Source: Desulfobulbaceae bacterium
GTDB lineage: Bacteria > Desulfobacterota > Desulfobulbia > Desulfobulbales > Desulfocapsaceae
Length of the DNA: 8,587 nucleotides
Direction of reading: 5' to 3'
Assembly (NCBI GenBank): GCA_003509305.1
Contig: DOMU01000076.1
Location: 1,345-9,931 of the forward strand
Every line of letters begins with the position of its first letter. The first letter of the stretch is position 1. Below the pieces are notes generated by a model. It ran no database searches and had not been told where the DNA came from. It worked only from the letters and a program-made list of their open reading frames with translations. This document shows positions 6,638 through 8,587 of this stretch, piece after piece. Made by a program: the position numbers and the translations under genes.

Positions 6638-7539
6638 ACCGCGTCGGCCTGCGCGTTGATGTCGATACCCTGCGCGGCACACGTGTTGGCGTGCCTAATC
6701 TGCTTGCCCTGTTGGCGCGGCAGCATATTCACGCCACCTTCTTTTTCTCGGTTGGGCCGGACAACATGGGGCGCCATCTGTGGCGGCTGCTGCGTCCCGC
6801 TTTTCTTCTGAAAATGTTGAGGACGCGCGCAGCCAGCCTCTACGGCTGGGATATCCTCGTGCGCGGGACACTATGGCCGGGGCCGGAAATCGGCAGGCGT
6901 TGCGCTGGGATCATCCGCCAGACCGCCGAGGATGGCCATGAGGTCGGCCTGCATACCTGGGATCATCAGCGCTGGCAGTCGCGTTTGACGCGTTTGAGCG
7001 GGCCGGAACTCGAAAGCGAAATTCGCCAGGGATACGAGGCACTGAGCGCTATTCTCGGCCAAGCGCCGGACGCTTTCGCCGCCCCAGCCTGGCAGGTGAC
7101 GCCGGAAGCCCTGACAATTCTCGAACAGTTCCCCTTCCGTTTTCAATCCGACTGCCGGGGGCAGGCCCCCTTTAGGCCAGTTATCGACGGGCGGCGCTAC
7201 ACCCATGCGCAGGTACCAACCACCCTGCCCACCTACGATGAACTGGTTGGCGTCTCCTGCACCGCCGAGACGTACAACGAATACCTGCTCGGCCTGATCC
7301 AGCCCGACCGCTGCAATATTTTGACCATTCACGCCGAAGTGGAGGGGGGGGCCTGTTTTAATCAATTCTCGGACTTTTTACAGAAAGCCGCGCAACGGGG
7401 CATTGTGTTTACGCCTTTGGGCAAAATGTTGCCACCCGACAACGCAATCCCGGAGGCGGGCATGACACGGAAAACATTCGCCGGCCGCGACGGATGGCTT
7501 TCTTATCAAGAGGTAGAGGGGTGTGGTCGCAATGAATGA
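6634..7539 (+). CDS. arnD: 4-deoxy-4-formamido-L-arabinose-phosphoundecaprenol deformylase
   Basis: A metal-dependent NodB/CE4-type deacetylase homologue that removes the formyl group from undecaprenyl-phosphate-linked 4-formamido-arabinose, committing the lipid carrier to export. It has 301 residues, near the roughly 296 of E. coli ArnD. Visible motifs are LRVDVDT (6-12; Asp9 and Asp11), [16 protein letters not shown] (36-51), SLYGWDIL (68-75), GLHTWDH (105-111; His107 and His111 as metal ligands), SDCRG (172-176), TIHAEVEGG (231-239; His233) and the conserved C-terminal FAGRDGWL (282-289). No signal peptide or membrane helix is apparent. The segment AAPAWQ (149-154) stands where E. coli has AAGWR, so an Arg is replaced by Gln. 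The ATG overlaps the arnA stop, with no clear Shine-Dalgarno of its own, so translation is probably coupled. A G8 tract lies in codons 237-240. arnT begins inside its last codons. Confidence 0.95.
   Translation: MNRVGLRVDVDTLRGTRVGVPNLLALLARQHIHATFFFSVGPDNMGRHLWRLLRPAFLLKMLRTRAASLYGWDILVRGTLWPGPEIGRRCAGIIRQTAEDGHEVGLHTWDHQRWQSRLTRLSGPELESEIRQGYEALSAILGQAPDAFAAPAWQVTPEALTILEQFPFRFQSDCRGQAPFRPVIDGRRYTHAQVPTTLPTYDELVGVSCTAETYNEYLLGLIQPDRCNILTIHAEVEGGACFNQFSDFLQKAAQRGIVFTPLGKMLPPDNAIPEAGMTRKTFAGRDGWLSYQEVEGCGRNE
7344..7351 (+). repeat. arnD: G8 homopolymer tract inside arnD
   Basis: Eight consecutive G span the end of codon Glu237, Gly238, Gly239 and the start of Ala240, just after the His233 motif. 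One added G would bring TAA into frame three codons later. One lost G shifts into a frame that stops near 7460. Either change would remove the conserved C-terminal AGRDGWL segment. Confidence 0.9.
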
Positions 7540-8587
7540 TCTGAACCGGCAACCAGCGCGGCACAATCCGTTTGTTTATGCCCTGTTGCCGCTGGCATTT
7601 TATTTACTCGCCTATTTCCTGCCGTTAGGGGCGCGTGATCTTTTTGTGCCCGATGAACCACGCTACGCGGAAATTCCGCGCGAGATGATTACCAGCGGCG
7701 ACTGGACCGTTCCGCACTTCAACGGCCTCCGCTATTTTGAAAAACCGCCGTTTGGCTATTGGGTACATGCCCTATCTCTAATCCAGTTTGGGGAAAGAGA
7801 GAATATTCCTTGGTTACAGGGAAAAAAATTGACTTCCGCTGAGAGGATGCGCAATCCAGATGATGAGTTTGCCGTGCGTTTGCCGCAAGCGCTGGCCGTC
7901 GCCCTGTCGGCGGCCTTGATTTTCCTCTTGGCCCCAAAAAATGCCTGGCAAACGGCAAACGGGCACAGGCATTTTGCCCCGGTCGCCGCCACCCTGATCT
8001 TTCTTTCGAGCATTGAAGTCTTCGCCGTCGGCAATACCGCCGTGCTCGACAGCCTGCTGGCGTTTTTACTCACCGCCTGTACCGCCGCTTTTTATATCGC
8101 GACCAAAACAACGAGAGGAAGCGGGAACGAAAAAATTTGGCTGGCCATCGCTGGGCTGTTCTGCGGCCTCGCCTTTTTAACCAAAGGCTTCCTCGCCTTC
8201 GCCGTGCCGGTGTTGACGCTTGCGCCTTATTTACTGTGGCAGCGCCGTTATACTGATATTTTCCGTATGGCCTGGCTGCCGATTCTGGTCGCCGTGCTCG
8301 TCGCCTTGCCCTGGGCGGTGCGTATTCATCTGCGGGAACCTGATTTCTGGAACTTCTTTTTCTGGAACGAGCATATCCGCCGTTTCGCATCAGATAATGC
8401 CCAGCACAAAGAAGCCTTCTGGCCGTTCCTGCTGTCGGTGCCGGCCCTGGTTTTTCCATGGACATTTTTGCTCCCGGCGGCGGCGCTCGGTATCAAAAAG
8501 CTGTGGCGTGAGCAGGGTGAATTACCGTCGCTCCTCAAACTTTGCCTGTGCTGGCTATTTATTCCTCTGCTCTTTTTTTCCCTATCG
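7532..8587 (+). CDS. arnT: Undecaprenyl phosphate-alpha-L-Ara4N transferase, N-terminal 352 residues (runs off the right edge)
   Basis: A polytopic inner-membrane GT83 (GT-C fold) glycosyltransferase that transfers L-Ara4N from undecaprenyl phosphate to lipid A phosphates on the periplasmic side. The frame is open from ATG 7532 to the last base; full-length ArnT is about 550 residues, so roughly the C-terminal third is missing. TM1 is at about 14-31. The first periplasmic loop holds the hallmark PDEPRYAEIPREM (40-52) and RYFEKPPFGYW (67-77). Asp41 and Lys71 appear to correspond to D55 and K85 of Cupriavidus ArnT (both offset by 14, from memory). More hydrophobic helices lie at about 117-134, 148-189, 203-232, 248-265, 296-315 and 333-351. 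Residues about 89-110 form a hydrophilic insertion between FGE and the familiar EFAVRLP. The start overlaps arnD by eight bases, and GAGGGG (7516-7521) lies ten bases upstream. Generic ArnT-like PMT family members are the alternative; the operon supports ArnT. Confidence 0.93.
   Translation, partial: MNDLNRQPARHNPFVYALLPLAFYLLAYFLPLGARDLFVPDEPRYAEIPREMITSGDWTVPHFNGLRYFEKPPFGYWVHALSLIQFGERENIPWLQGKKLTSAERMRNPDDEFAVRLPQALAVALSAALIFLLAPKNAWQTANGHRHFAPVAATLIFLSSIEVFAVGNTAVLDSLLAFLLTACTAAFYIATKTTRGSGNEKIWLAIAGLFCGLAFLTKGFLAFAVPVLTLAPYLLWQRRYTDIFRMAWLPILVAVLVALPWAVRIHLREPDFWNFFFWNEHIRRFASDNAQHKEAFWPFLLSVPALVFPWTFLLPAAALGIKKLWREQGELPSLLKLCLCWLFIPLLFFSLS

Noticed and set aside
7822..7828. A_AAA_AAA heptamer in arnT, a form used in -1 ribosomal frameshifting
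   Set aside because: The -1 frame stops after four codons, no clear downstream stem was found, and A7 runs are frequent by chance; at most it is a slippage site.
1..8587. CRISPR arrays, tRNA or rRNA genes, insertion sequences, toxin-antitoxin or phage genes
   Set aside because: Nothing resembling these was seen; the window is filled by seven conventional genes plus two short intergenic regions.

Overview
The window looks like chromosomal DNA from a Gram-negative bacterium with moderately high GC. It carries most of an arn (pmr) operon for adding 4-amino-4-deoxy-L-arabinose (L-Ara4N) to lipid A, and that modification only makes sense in a cell with an outer membrane. The lineage cannot be fixed from sequence alone. 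The two-RCK potassium channel and a degenerate copy of a TTCGCTCGAAATGACA-type dispersed repeat lean weakly towards Desulfobacterota (former Deltaproteobacteria), but Gammaproteobacteria is not excluded.

Layout. Positions 1-2102 are transcribed leftward. A ligand-gated K+ channel of GsuK/MthK type (411-2102) is followed after 10 bases by an AI-2E/PerM-family membrane protein (1-400) that runs off the left edge. Positions 2103-2420 form a divergent control region. It has a strong extended -10 promoter for the rightward arn operon and a second extended -10 candidate for the channel gene. Rightward come arnB (2421-3569), arnC (3566-4525), a 120-base gap, arnA (4646-6637), arnD (6634-7539) and arnT (7532 to the right edge, incomplete). 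The B-C-A-D-T order is the enterobacterial one. arnE/arnF, if present, would lie beyond the window, and ugd is not in view.

How the genes work together. The C-terminal half of ArnA oxidatively decarboxylates UDP-glucuronate to the UDP-4-keto-pentose. ArnB transaminates it to UDP-L-Ara4N, and the N-terminal half of ArnA N-formylates that. ArnC transfers the formylated sugar to undecaprenyl phosphate, ArnD removes the formyl group, and ArnT moves L-Ara4N onto lipid A on the periplasmic side. The product reduces the negative charge of the outer membrane and protects against polymyxin and cationic peptides.

No wholly new system is evident. The points most worth a second look are: the single non-coupled joint of the operon (arnC-arnA), which holds a repeat-like remnant and a stem-loop followed by a T tract; a 22-residue hydrophilic insertion in ArnT with unusual codons; a G8 tract inside arnD; and a K+ channel with a TLGFGD filter and an apparently degenerate first nucleotide-binding motif.
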